From Notolepis coatsorum (lineage: Eukaryota; Chordata; Actinopteri; Aulopiformes; Paralepididae), in the NCBI GenBank assembly GCA_963971535.1, contig OZ020593.1:21353721-21417720 (forward strand): DNA of 64,000 nt, given 5' to 3'. Position 1 is the stretch's first letter, and each line of letters begins with the position of its first letter. Positions 47,895 to 58,548 of the stretch are shown in pieces. The position numbers and the translations under genes were made by a program. Under the pieces are notes generated by a model. That model saw nothing but the letters and a program-made list of their open reading frames with translations, ran no database searches and was not told where the DNA came from.

Positions 47895-50800
47895 ACTTTA
47901 TTTGTATAGCACCTTTCATTGCATCCCAAAGTGCTTCACAGCAGTGATGTAGACACACAATAGACATAGGCATAAAATGAGCATATAATTGCCATAATTA
48001 TAGGCAGGCATAAACTGAGTAGAGAATTTACAAAATAAAAGCAATGCATGAAGTGTAGACCGAATAAAAGCAGTGCAATAATCATAACAATAGACATAAA
48101 ATGAGCATAAAATAGATAGAATAAAATAGTGCAACAGTGCAATAAAATAGCTCTAATTTACAGTACAATAATCATAGTGTGGATATAATGAATCTAAGTA
48201 GCAGAGTGTATTAAAAGGCTATACGGTGAAGAGGTTATGTTTTCACTGCTGACTTTTGAAACGATCTCAAGGCACATGACGGCACTCACTCCATGGCAAC
48301 TGGTTGAGGACCACTATAGTCTAAAACACACTGGCAGACGTCTGACCTTTCCTAATGGGTTGTTGGGAGTGTTGATGACGATGACTTTTGTGCGTGGGGT
48401 GAATTTACTGGCCAGCTCCTCGGGGCAAAGCACCCAGTCCCCGCTGGAGAGCGCCCCGCTGCCCCCCACCTTCTGGAAGCAGCCCAACAGGGGATACAAT
48501 CAGCCACATGTATGAACTAAGACCATAGAATGAACAATACATTATTCTATTTATATGACTGAGACCGTACGATTCACACTTTATCAGTCAGTATCGTAGA
48601 AGAGACAACAGCTATGTAAACAAACACATATTTATCTGCAGCAATGCATTTATAGCCAAAAGATAAATACATCAACAACAAATTATAACTGGTATTATTA
48701 ACTTTTCTCACTGATACGTTTTTTTCTGCACCAGTTCTTTAACCCTTTCACTGCGACAATACGGAAGGTTAACCCTTTCAATGGCACATGACAAAGGGTT
48801 AGAACCCTTTCACTATACCACACTACAGAAGGTTAACCCTTTTACTATCACACTACAGACGGTTGTAGTGTGATAGTAAAAGGTTAACCTTCTGTAGTGT
48901 GGTAGTGAAAGGGTTAGGAGAATCAATCCCAGAAACAGAGTCAAAATGATCAAGCTTTATTGACAACGCCACCAAAGTCCAGCAACCAGGAGACTATATA
49001 GCATGCTGGGAATTCCATTTTGTCATTTGAACCCTTTCACTGCCGCACTACCAAACGGTTAACCCTTTCACTGCGACAATACACAGAATGTTAAACCTTT
49101 CACTGCCACACAGCAGCAGGTTAGTGTGATGGTAAAGGGTTAACCTTCTGTAGTGTGGCAGTGAAAGGGTTAAACCATGCAGTGATGCTGGTGATGTAGG
49201 TGTAGGTTGGTGACTACACCTCTGTTGCTCTATTCAAGGAGGATACACTTTGATAACTCGGAAGGAAAGAGAAGGGGGGTGAACACTCACTGGCCTGAGA
49301 GGCACATAGACAGCCTTCCCCCCGGCCATTTTCACCATTGGCTGGTAGCAGTCAAAGAAGGGTTCAACAATTATGACCTGAAAAACAAACTGCTGTTAGA
49401 TTTAATTTTATTATTATATATATATTTATTTATATACACAAAGCCTTTGTTTACGTTTAAAAAAAAGAAATTTACAAAACATTTTTATACACATGAGAAA
49501 AAGACACGCAAAAACAGTTATGTATTATGTATTTATTTATTATTGGGTTGAGTTCATAACCAACCATTCTTGGCCTGTAGTCTGGTCACTATATAGGCAA
49601 TTTTCTCAAAGTCAAATTAATTTCACTTTCAATGTGTTACTTATTGTAAAATAAAAGGGATAAAGTCTTCACAACTTGCTTGAATGCTCAAACTGTAGGT
49701 AATTACCTTCACAGACGGAAGCCTTCACAAGTAAAATATTTCACAGTTAAGACTGTGTCCTTATTCTTGTAGATGGATCCTAGTTTGAATTTAGCTTCTC
49801 AATGTGAAATGTGAATGTCATCTAGTCTTTAATCCAAATGCCTAGATATTTCTATGCTGGCTATATGGACTGAACTCTAATTTTTTTTTTATCCACTTTT
49901 TCTCCCATTTTCTATATTTTCTCCCATCCCAATTTCGTATCGTCCAATTCAACCCGGTACTTGAGGTAACAGCAGTCGCATCTTTTCACCTGCGCAGCTC
50001 GATCTCTCAGTGGCGAGGAGTAACGCGTGGGAGGCTCACGCTGCCCCCGACACTTCCTGATTCTACTGCGCAGGCGCACCAACCGACCTGTAGGAGTCGC
50101 TGTCCACAACGCCCGATCCCCACCCATCAGTTTCCCACCCCCTAATACGGCCAATGTGTATTAGTACGGATGACCAGCTAAACTGAAAGCAATGTGGAGC
50201 GCTGGGATCGAACAGGCGATCCCAGCGTCTCCGCATTTGTGGCGAGCGCCTTGCCCACTACGCCACGTAGCCGCCCTCGGACTGAACTCTAATTTAAGGG
50301 ATTGGATCTCAAACCATTGTGAGCATTTATGATGAATTGAAAATGGTGGACCCTGATGTAAACAAGACGAAAGTCTTTCTCTGGTCTGCATCCCGTTAAC
50401 AATTGTGTGTATTGAGCTGTACTGTATTGTACCCATTCTACAATCTGTTAATACAATTTTCAATCAATCAATCAAACAGCATATTTCTTATTGTTCTGAA
50501 TAGTTCTAAGGATCACAAGTGAATATAATTAATATGTTAGGTAGGGATGCACAATTAATCAAAGTTTTATCAAAATCGCAATATGGCCTTGTGCAATTTC
50601 TAAAAGGAGGCTGCGATATTTGATACAGGTCAAATATGTGTCAAAATAGCATTCTAAATTATGTATTGTGGTGTTGCAGAGAAACAGGTCTACAAATCAT
50701 TACACTTTTTAAGGAAATGTTTTTGTTTGGTACAGACCCCTGCAAGAATCATGAGCATTTTAATACTTGACTGGGGTGGTCTTGCAATTGATATTGAAAC

Positions 50801-51658
50801 AGTGGAGATACTTACCTCATCTCCCTCATCAACCAGAGCTTGGAAGGTACAGAAGAGAGCCTGGTAAGCTCCAACTGTAACAAGAATGTCCTCCAGAGGA
50901 TCAATCTCTCGTCCCACAATCCTACTAAAGAATTTTGCCAGAATCTTCACAAGAGGGGGGTGGCCCTGGAGAGGAACAGTTAAATGGTGAGACGAGGCTC
51001 TCCCTCATACAAAGCAAACTGTGCTTCTCATTGTATGTAGTGATCAAATGTATTTTTCTTACAAAAGCACGGGTATACTGGTGCATTTCACACCCCCCGC
51101 TCACGGCTTTGCAGAAAGCCTCTTGGAGGTAACTTGGAGGGGAGAAATCAGGAAAACCCTGTCCGAGATTTACTGCTTTGTAGTCGGCCGCCAGTTGTGT
51201 GAACTCAACCCTGTTGATTGATAATAATCCATGATCAAGCAGTTCCAAGCAGCAACTCCACCCCCCCCCCCCCCCCCACCTCCTCCAATGTAGTTTATTC
51301 ATTAATGTATACTATTTTTCTTTTTACTCTTTTTGTATCAAACAGTACTGTATTTGTAAATCTGGTATGTCATAAATGTATAGATGTAGCAGTACTGTAT
51401 CTGTATGTCATGTATGTCATATGTTATGAATGATGAATTGAAAATGGGGGACCACCCTGATGTAAACAAGACGAAAGTCTTTCTCTGGTCTGCATCCCCT
51501 TAACAATTGTGTGTATTGTATTGTATTATTGTACCCATTCTACAATCTGTTAATACAATTTTCAATCAATCAATCAAAACTTGTTTTCAATACCACCTGA
51601 CTTACCATATATTTTTGTCGACACCATCTAATCTGCGTGCATGAAGTTGGCGTGACAT
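42327..51658 (-). CDS. kyat1: Kynurenine aminotransferase 1 / cysteine conjugate beta-lyase, 12 exons
   Basis: PLP-dependent class I/II aminotransferase that transaminates kynurenine to kynurenic acid, uses glutamine and other amino acids, and cleaves cysteine S-conjugates. Exons in gene order: 51658-51606, 51210-51063, 50965-50816, 49377-49291, 48472-48347, 47530-47410, 45549-45473, 45373-45284, 43822-43636, 42988-42912, 42732-42646 and 42386-42327. All phases agree and give 420 residues (human KYAT1 422). Key motifs: [19 protein letters not shown] (Asn184), SDEVYEW (Asp212, Tyr215), [16 protein letters not shown] with Lys246 as the PLP lysine, and YIRFCF for the substrate carboxylate arginine. 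The start [18 protein letters not shown] has no mitochondrial presequence, so the product should be cytosolic. The exon 5 donor (gtcaga) is weak. KYAT3 is the main alternative; adjacency to spout1 favours kyat1. Confidence 0.95.
43866..44260 (-). mobile_element. LINE-type end, minus orientation (kyat1 intron 8)
   Basis: 'gatattcctttattgatccc' starts the element, followed by a G run and 'gtacaggtagtagaggacat'. It is a typical fish retroposon 3' end in the inverse orientation. No reading frame is seen. Confidence 0.55.
45674..46150 (-). mobile_element. tRNA-headed SINE (type 1)
   Basis: A minus copy with a 17-bp target duplication 'tccgttttaactgtttt' at 45657-45673 and 46151-46167. It lies in kyat1 intron 6. 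Confidence 0.9.
46575..47155 (+). repeat. G-rich tandem duplication with poly-A-like end
   Basis: Two copies about 249 bp apart start near 46582 and 46831 with 'ggggtcgttgtgcgtggggt' and share 'tggcccaattaa' and 'caagggacccgtgtcg'. Long G runs occur at 46642, 46771 and 46895-46918. The right end 'tgttaataaaaaaaattg' looks like a retroposon 3' end. It may be the end of a LINE with internal repeats. Confidence 0.6.
47218..47346. repeat. TAC (CTA) trinucleotide array
   Basis: About 40 nearly perfect CTA units lie 64 bp from kyat1 exon 6. The poly-Ser, poly-Leu and poly-Val frames across it are artefacts. Confidence 0.95.
47811..48235 (-). mobile_element. TTA-tailed repeat with long TAA array
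   Basis: About 27 TAA units (47811-47893) are followed by the inverse of the TTA-tailed repeat ('cactttatttgtatagcacc'). It lies in kyat1 intron 5. Confidence 0.85.
48735..49172. repeat. Two foldback TTAACCC arrays
   Basis: Arrays at 48735-48917 and 49025-49172 are made of the same roughly 30-bp unit as the array at 18340-18566. Each ends in inverted units. They flank a 107-bp unrelated segment. Location: kyat1 intron 4. Confidence 0.8.
49884..50278 (-). mobile_element. tRNA-headed SINE (type 1), internally deleted
   Basis: A minus copy with a 17-bp target duplication 'ggactgaactctaattt' at 49867-49883 and 50279-50295. About 80 bp of the body between 'aattcaaccc' and 'ggtacttgag' is missing compared with its sisters. 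Confidence 0.9.
50318..50475 (+). mobile_element. CAAT-tailed element
   Basis: A copy of the repeat described at 1127-1262, ending in (CAAT)n. It lies in kyat1 intron 3. A longer copy at 51275-51575 lies in intron 1. Confidence 0.8.
51275..51575 (+). mobile_element. CAAT-tailed element (long copy)
   Basis: It includes the upstream part 'cagtactgtatttgtaaatc' and ends 'caatcaatcaatcaa'. It fills most of kyat1 intron 1. Confidence 0.8.
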
Positions 51659-53636
51659 GATTATCTGAAAGTTTGTGAAGATGTGTCAGCTGACAGTCCA
51701 TATGCACGGTGTTAATCATTCACCATGAAAGTACTGCGGTAGGCTACGACACACACACTCACCTTGTGTCTTAGGGTTATTTCTCTGCTCTGACAAATTA
51801 TTACTGCTGCAGATATTCTTCTTAATATACAACTCGGATCTTCTTGATAAGGCTCCGGTGTTCAGACCTTACAGATGGTGAGAACAGTTCAGACTTCACA
51901 GTGCATGCATGCATACTGTCACAATACATTTCAGAGAAGTGTCACTACGAGCAGACTGCACTGTGACATTTGCCTGAAGTAGGCGACACATACTATGATC
52001 TGAACAGAAACTATAATGAAACACTTTGCCCCAAATATTAGTTTTTTTTACTGTAGTAGTAAGTATGGCACTTTACCCCGAAGACGCCGTCAGGATCACT
52101 CCCCCCCCGCTATGCAATCAACTGCAAGACAGTTGAAATAAATAATTCTATTTCCGGTCTGAAATTTACTATAATGTCAAAATAAAGGTCACCATATTTC
52201 TGTGTCAAATGTATTAACAAATTAAAAACAGTGAAAGGTTTTAAGAAATTATAGTGGAAGCTCTCCTCTTGAGTAAACGGAGTAGGCCTACCCAGAGTAA
52301 AATTTGACTGCAGCGTTTGCCCTGGACCCTCTTTGCTTCTGACTGGCTTTACATAGCAGTAAAAACCATAATATCCATGGAGAGCTTCCTGTATCATTTG
52401 GTTTATGTATTCTATCAGTCTTTTTCCCCTATATATATATATAATGAGGCTTATACATGTAGCCTATAACAGTATTTTGATGATTGTTTTGTGCCGTGCT
52501 GCCAAGACACTTGATCAAAATCTTAACGTTTACATTTTCACTTTTATTTTGAAGGGAAACACTTCTCCACAGGAAATCTTTATACTAGTTTCAGCAAGTC
52601 TCCCTTGAACCAAATAAAAGAGGCAACCTTATGGCAACCTCCTTGTGTTTTCATTTCAACTTCCTGTGTAGGCGGGGCTAGTGATAAAGGGCACCAGTCT
52701 CTGCAGGAGAAATAAGTATATGATTTATGAATGTGAATGAATGTTCCATTAAAAATCCAACAAAAATATTAAAAAAAATGTGGGCTCCTTGAGGAAAATC
52801 TAATCAAATGGGGGTCCATGACCTAATGTACCTGTTCCGGTGACATGAAACGGTTGGTGAATTCCTGATGAAGGCAATAGTCAGTATAAACATTGCAATT
52901 ATAAACACCAAAATCATTAGTATGGGACAAATTGGACGATAAATGTAATATTTGATGAATAAATACACAATACGTGTGACATCAGAATTAAAAGTTTGAC
53001 AAAGTACTAGAACCAGAAAATTCTTCAAACCTTTCTGATCAAAAGGGTTCGGAATTAAGCCTCCTATTTTATTGACCATGGTGTACAAAATAGTGGCAAT
53101 GGCATCACTCAAAGACAGGTCTGAGGACAGAATACATACAATATATCAGCACAAGGGTGTTTTGTCCATCATTTATATAGCCAAACTAAGGTACTCCTGT
53201 ACCATAAAAGATAAAAGCATCCTCCTTTCCTCTGCAACGCGGAAACCGATGTTCACGCCACCATGTTACCTGCTGTCCCAATAGATGAGAGAAGCTGAAG
53301 TCTCCCGTGTGTATCCTCTCCAGGAAGTCAATGGCATGCTAGGCCAATCAAATGCCATGTTTCTCAGACACAACACAACTTTTATATTATGAAAATGATA
53401 AACCTTCTGGCATTTGATCTTAAAAGATCATAAACTCATCTTTGTACACGTCGACTAAAAAGCTCCGGACATAAAATGACATTTATTGGCCATCATCATC
53501 AATCGGCGTCTCATCCTCCCTCTCTTTTCTCCGTCCTCCCTTCCCGTTTCCTTCCGGGGGACGGAGAGGAGCAGCGGTGAGGAAGACTGACGGGACGCGG
53601 CTCCGGCTCGGCCCGCTCCTCCTCCTCCTTCCCGGC
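51659..53636. other. Intergenic region upstream of kyat1 and downstream of surf6
   Basis: No recognised gene. It should contain the kyat1 promoter, but I see no clear core motif. A 102-codon AT-rich frame on the minus strand (52804-53112) with one hydrophobic segment, and a splice-flanked 69-bp frame at about 53272-53340, are visible. Their phases do not join, and neither resembles a known family to me. Confidence 0.5.
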
Positions 53637-56600
53637 TCACAGCGTGACCTTCTTCAGGTCCTCCGGCAGCACTCGGCCCCTCTTCCTCGCCCTGTCCTTC
53701 CTCTTCTCCGTCTTGTTGTCCTTGGACTTCTTGATGTTCCGGCGCCGCTTCTCCTGCCGGCGGTGCATCTTATCCGCCACGGTCTCGGAGCGCTCGTCCC
53801 ACTGCTTCTTCCTCTGGGTGCGCATCTTCTCCTTCCTCTTCAGCGAGGCGCGCAGCATCACCTCGTCGTCTTTGATCTTGATGCCCTCGGCCTTGTAGAG
53901 CACGTTGGTCCACTTCATCTTGTCCTCCATCTCCTTGGCCTTGCCCTCGTCCGTCTCGCGCAGCTTCTCCAGCTTGGCGTTGCGCGCCTCCACGCGGGTC
54001 AGCAGCTGCTTGTAGTTCTTGCCCGTGAGCGGCGTCAGTTTGCCCTTCACCCTCTTCTTCTTCTCCAGTTTCTTCTGGATCTTGTTCACGTAGCCGTCTT
54101 CCACCGTCTCCACCGTGTTGAAGATGATGGCCGTCTCGTCTCTCTTCTTGAGGGGGACAGGGGCCGGCGCTTCCTCTTCTTCCTGTTTGACCTCCTGCTC
54201 TTCTTTGGCAGCTTCGTCCTCCGCCAGCTTCTTCAAGCGGAATTCCTTTCTCTTCCTCTTCTTACGCTCCCTTTCCACCTTGCGCTTCGCTCGCTTCGCC
54301 TGAACCTCTTCCGATAATGGGTTCTTTGGGGTTCCCTGCTGAAAAAGGAACATCGTATACTGAGTTACATGTGTCATTATGGTGGTTATAAGGATAAATG
54401 TGTAACATGGATCAAGGCAACTGGTCTCCTGGCCTTTACAGACAGAGGTGGTGCTGTTTTTAGATGAGACACACCTCATAGACTTGCAACTGGTGAACGG
54501 TTCTGATCTGAATCTTAATAGTAAACATTGTTAGGACTATCTGACTCTTAATAAACACTGTGAGGACTTGCTATTTTTTTTTTTTAAACTTTGACCAGTC
54601 AGCTGGTTCTTTTAGCGTTTATCGCTTTTTCATCGCATTTATACTTGGTCAAGTTCGACCGACAGAAGCAGGCTGAAAGGGTTCAGATGGGGGGGGAAGA
54701 CACTCTGGGAAAGGCACGGCTGCCGTCCGGGATTCGAACGCGCTCAGCCCCAGATCCGTGACGAGCACGGTTGTCCACGGCGCTGAAATAGCACTCGCGG
54801 TACGTGGTGAGCTACTGGAGCTCCCCTAGAGGACTTACTATTTAATAATAAACACTGTTAAGACTATCTGACTCTTGATAATAAACACTGTGAGGACTAC
54901 GACTCTTAATAATAAACTATCTGACTCTTACTAATAACCACTGTTAAGACTATCTGACTCTTGATAATAAACACTGTGAGGACTACGACTCTTAATAATA
55001 AACTATCTGACTCTTACTAATAACCACTGTTAGGACTATCTGACTCTTAATAATAAACACTGCACGGACTCTGGTACAGTGTGTTACTACGGTTTTGGAC
55101 CATGTATACCATTATCACTATTACAACTGTCTGGCTGAATCCTGCCACTCACTACTGTTCACTACTACTACGGTCATCACTATTATCATTATTACTTTGC
55201 GCTTTGTTCTACAGTATGTTCTATTATTATTATTACTACCTATCCTACCTGTACCCCAGCAACAACACATTGTAAATAGCCTACCTACTATAACACCACC
55301 CAACTATAAATGTAATTGAATTGTCTCATCTTTTGTTGAAGACAGTAACAGCCACAGGTCCTTCTTCAAATTACTCACCCATTGCTTTTTATTCAGGGGC
55401 TTTGACACATTCATTTATCAATTATATTATTATAAAAAGTCTACTGCAGTCTGTACAGAGTCTACAGTTTTTACAGAGCTACTGCAGTCTGTACAGAGCC
55501 ACTGCAGTCTATACACTGCCTACCCTTCCATAAGCTTTGAAACCATTGGCAAACATCCATACCTTCCCTCTCGACTCTTCGATCTTCTCATGAAGTCTCT
55601 GGCGTAGAACATCTACTGCGGAGAAGGTTGTTTCAGCCTTTCCCCCTTCGACACAAAACATACAAATCATACATTAGGATAGAGTAACAGTGTATTTTTA
55701 AAAACAGTACGAGATGTGTACGATACGATGGTTTAAAACAAATGCGTTATCAATTGAGTAAAAACGAGACAGCCATGACCCATTACAGTGCATCAAAACA
55801 AATATGTTATTGATCTGGGCTAACTGTGAGAGATTAGTAAATGTACCTTTAGAGTTCTGTGTTTTGTTCTGTGTTTTAGCTACTGTTGTTCCGTTGGTAA
55901 TCTTTGCTTTGGGGGCAGCATTCTGCTCTGCTGTACCAGGTCCTTTCGATGCTGCAGGACTGGGTGACGGTTTCTGGTGCTTCTGCGGGTGTTTGGGAGC
56001 CGGTTTGTTCTTATTGAGGCCCTTTCCTGCGGCCTGTTTCAGTTTGCGTTTGCTCTTCTTTGAAAGACCAGTATCAATACATCCACTCCTAAAAGGAACT
56101 TCACATAATGATGACAGATAGAAAAAAAACATGTAACTTTTAGAGTCTCTTACAGAACTTACATTAGATTATATTTTAAAATGTTAAATGTATTATCATA
56201 CAGCACAGGTACAGTACACCGAAAAGAGGTTTGGCATCCAACCAGAGTGCAAATGTAACAGTAAAGTGCTAATAGTGGTAATCAGATGTATGTGCAGAGT
56301 TGTACCCCCCCCCCCTCCAATGTAGTTCCCCCCTCCACCCCTCCTACCTACCAACCTCCTCCAATGTACAGTTTCTTCGTCAAATGTATATACTCTTTTT
56401 TTAGACTCTTCTTGTATCACAAACAGTACTGTATTTGTAAATCTGGTATGTCATAAATGTAGCAGTACTGTCTATCTGTATGTCGTGTGTGTAAATCATA
56501 TATATGTTATGATGAATTGAAAATGGGGGACCCTGATGTAAACAAGACGAAAGTCTTTCTCTGGTCTGCATCCCCCTAACAATTGTGTGTATTGAGCTGT

Positions 56601-56861
56601 ACTGGTACAACTGTACTCATTCTGCAATCTGTTAATAAAATGTTCAATCAATCAATCAGTTGTAGTATACAGTGATACAGGTATAAAGACACTACTAATG
56701 GTAGTAAGTCATACTGTCCAGCATTTGACTACATGCACACACATTAGACACTACATCATCCACTTACCAAATGATTTCTTCCACGGTTCTTGGTTTTGTT
56801 TAGCACAGACCTTAGTGCCTAGTTTCTGAAAATATGAATCCTTGGCAGCGAGACTTTCCAT
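53637..56861 (-). CDS. surf6: Surfeit locus protein 6, intact copy A (four exons)
   Basis: Nucleolar ribosome-assembly protein of the SURF6/Rrp14 family, which acts in pre-rRNA processing. Exons in gene order: 56861-56768, 56098-55847, 55645-55563 and 54338-53637, giving 376 residues (human 361). The start reads MESLAAKDSYFQKLG, close to the human start. Exon 3 has FSAVDVLRQRLHEKIEESRG. Exon 4 is very Lys/Arg/Glu-rich and holds the conserved C-terminal domain: KGKLTPLTGKNYKQLL, KWTNVLYKAEGIKIKDDE and the ending RVLPEDLKKVTL. The exon 2 acceptor at 56098 (gtgaag) was chosen because it alone keeps the phase. Everything except the last 128 codons is repeated in copy B. It is divergent from a surf1 first exon with a 297-bp gap. 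Confidence 0.95.
54576..54828 (-). mobile_element. Copy-A-specific SINE insertion
   Basis: This insert is absent from the matching site in copy B (about 59094-59107). The duplicated target is 'gaggacttgctatt' / 'gaggacttactatt'. It starts with poly-T and has a box-B-like 'gggattcgaacgcg' in inverse sense, so it is a minus-oriented tRNA-type SINE. It lies in surf6 intron 3. Confidence 0.85.
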
Positions 56862-57158
56862 CTCGAGGAAGAAATGGAGCTCCAACTACCAGCTAACGTG
56901 AGGTCAAGCTGTTTCCAACCAGCTAGCTGGTAAATAAGACTTCTACACAAAGAAAATATATCAAATAAGAACAAGGCTAAAACATAACACGCAGAATAAG
57001 TAATCCCAACATGCACCACGTGTGTAGACAACGGGGCGGGGCTTAGACGTGAAGGTTTGAACCGGAAGTAGTAGCACCCTAAATATTCCCCCTTTTATTA
57101 AAATAATGTGAGTCGCTGCCCTGTCCGTCAAACTGCTCCACTCAAATTTTCATTTATT
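56862..57158. promoter_or_regulatory. Bidirectional surf6/surf1 promoter, copy A
   Basis: The 297 bp between divergent start codons hold an E-box CACGTG (57017-57022), a GC box 'ggggcggggc' (57033-57042) and an ETS-type 'accggaagt' (57061-57069). There is no TATA box. ETS control is known for the mammalian Surf1/Surf2 bidirectional promoter; its role here is inferred. Confidence 0.7.
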
Positions 57159-57221
57159 ATGACCACTCTGAAGTTCATGTTGTCATGCTCCACCAAGGCC
57201 CTCTACATAATAAGAAATAAC
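57159..57221 (+). CDS. surf1: surf1 first coding exon, copy A (distal, possibly alternative)
   Basis: 21 codons ([20 protein letters not shown] + N) end in a good donor 'gtaagt', identical to copy B at 61894-61956. No surf1 exon 2 lies within copy A, so a transcript from here could only reach the exon at 63643. That would give the same protein through a 6.4-kb first intron. It may instead be a dead relic. Confidence 0.7.
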
Positions 57222-57298
57222 GTAAGTTTTTATTGATCACATTTTACAATACAGGTTGTTGTGAATGACATGAATGAATGAATGAAAACTTTATTTAA

Positions 57299-58348
57299 GG
57301 GGAGACACTACAGGTGAATAGGGTAAAAAAGTTAACTAATAGATATCACAATGAAACTTCCCCAGTTGATTACTTATATTAAGACAAGACTTTTTTGTAT
57401 TACAAGTTTTCTGAAATTGTAAGTTTAAATATGCAAATGAGGCATTATGTACTTAAATATGCACTAATTTGCATATAATTCCAGGACAGAAATCTGAACA
57501 TTGGATAAAGCCATTTTCAAAATTATAGTTTAATTTTGTTGACATATTAGAGCCAAAGGTTATTACAGAGGGGATTTTGGATATCTCTTTTTATCACTCC
57601 ATAAATCAGAAAATACTCCATTCAGTCCATTTTTATGGTAAAATTCCATATTTTGCCATGTTTTTAGGAATGAAATGTGATATAAATCAGGGTATGAATG
57701 CGATATCAACAAACCCTTCTGTAAATACCTTCAGAACATAGATATGAATAGAACTGGAAGGTTTGGTGTATGTGAGTGCTACTGAAGTGGAGATTTCTGG
57801 CTCAGAGTATGAGGAAAAACTCTTAAAACTCATTTTTGGGAAAACGCCTTCAAAGTTCTGTATTGTAAAATGCTATACTTTTTTTTTAAACAGATATTTA
57901 CAAACACAATATCTAATCAAACCATTAGTAATAGACAACCTAAACACATGCCTGATAACTGAATAATAATAATAATGATGTTATTGAACTGAACAGAACT
58001 ACACACAGGCTACACACAGTGTAGTACCCCCTAATAGGCAAAAAATATTTAAATAGATATCACTATGAAACTTTCCCAGTTTGTTATGTACATATAAACT
58101 AAGAAAAAATATATTGCAAGTTTTCTGAAATTTATGTTTATATATGCAAATGAGGCACTTCCCCATTAAATATGTGCACATTTATGGATGCAATAAGGCA
58201 AAATGAAGTAAAATAAACAATTAAATGTGTGTTATTGACGTTTTATTGTCACTAGTTTCATAGAAGACATGTTTAGGAAGCAAAATATAACAAAATCTCA
58301 AAATCAACAAAAAAAGTATATTTGCCTATTCACCTGCAGTGTCTCGCC
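57299..58348. mobile_element. piggyBac-like non-autonomous element with exact TTAA duplication
   Basis: The ends are 'ggggagacactacaggtgaa' and the inverse of 'ttcacctgcagtgtctcgcc'. TTAA flanks both sides (57295-57298 and 58349-58352). The insertion is inside a CAAT-tailed element; other copies of that element show the uninterrupted sequence with one TTAA. Inside is a diverged direct repeat of about 140 bp (about 57335-57480 and 58045-58180). There is no transposase. Confidence 0.9.
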
Positions 58349-58548
58349 TTAACAGATTGCAGAATGGGTACAATACAGTACGGCTCAATACACACAATTG
58401 TTAAGGGGATGCAGACCAGAGAAAGACGTTTGACAGACTTCGAGAGGACAGGTTTAAAGGGATATTTCACTTCAGTATGTACAGTTTCTTCCCCTTCGGA
58501 TGTATATATTTTTTATGATCTCTTTGTACGTCATAAATGTCATAAATG

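Noticed and set aside
52804-53112. 102-codon minus-strand frame with a hydrophobic stretch, plus a splice-flanked 69-bp frame at about 53272-53340
   Set aside because: The two do not join in phase, the composition is AT-driven and I recognise no family. Transcript data could revive it.
53577-54317. Leu-rich 246-codon open frame on the plus strand
   Set aside because: It is the antisense shadow of the Lys/Arg/Glu-rich surf6 last exon; part of it recurs in copy B for the same reason.
56088-56098. surf6 exon 2 acceptor at 'ttttag' (56088)
   Set aside because: It has a better consensus but breaks the frame with exon 1; the 'gtgaag' acceptor 10 bp upstream keeps it in both copies.
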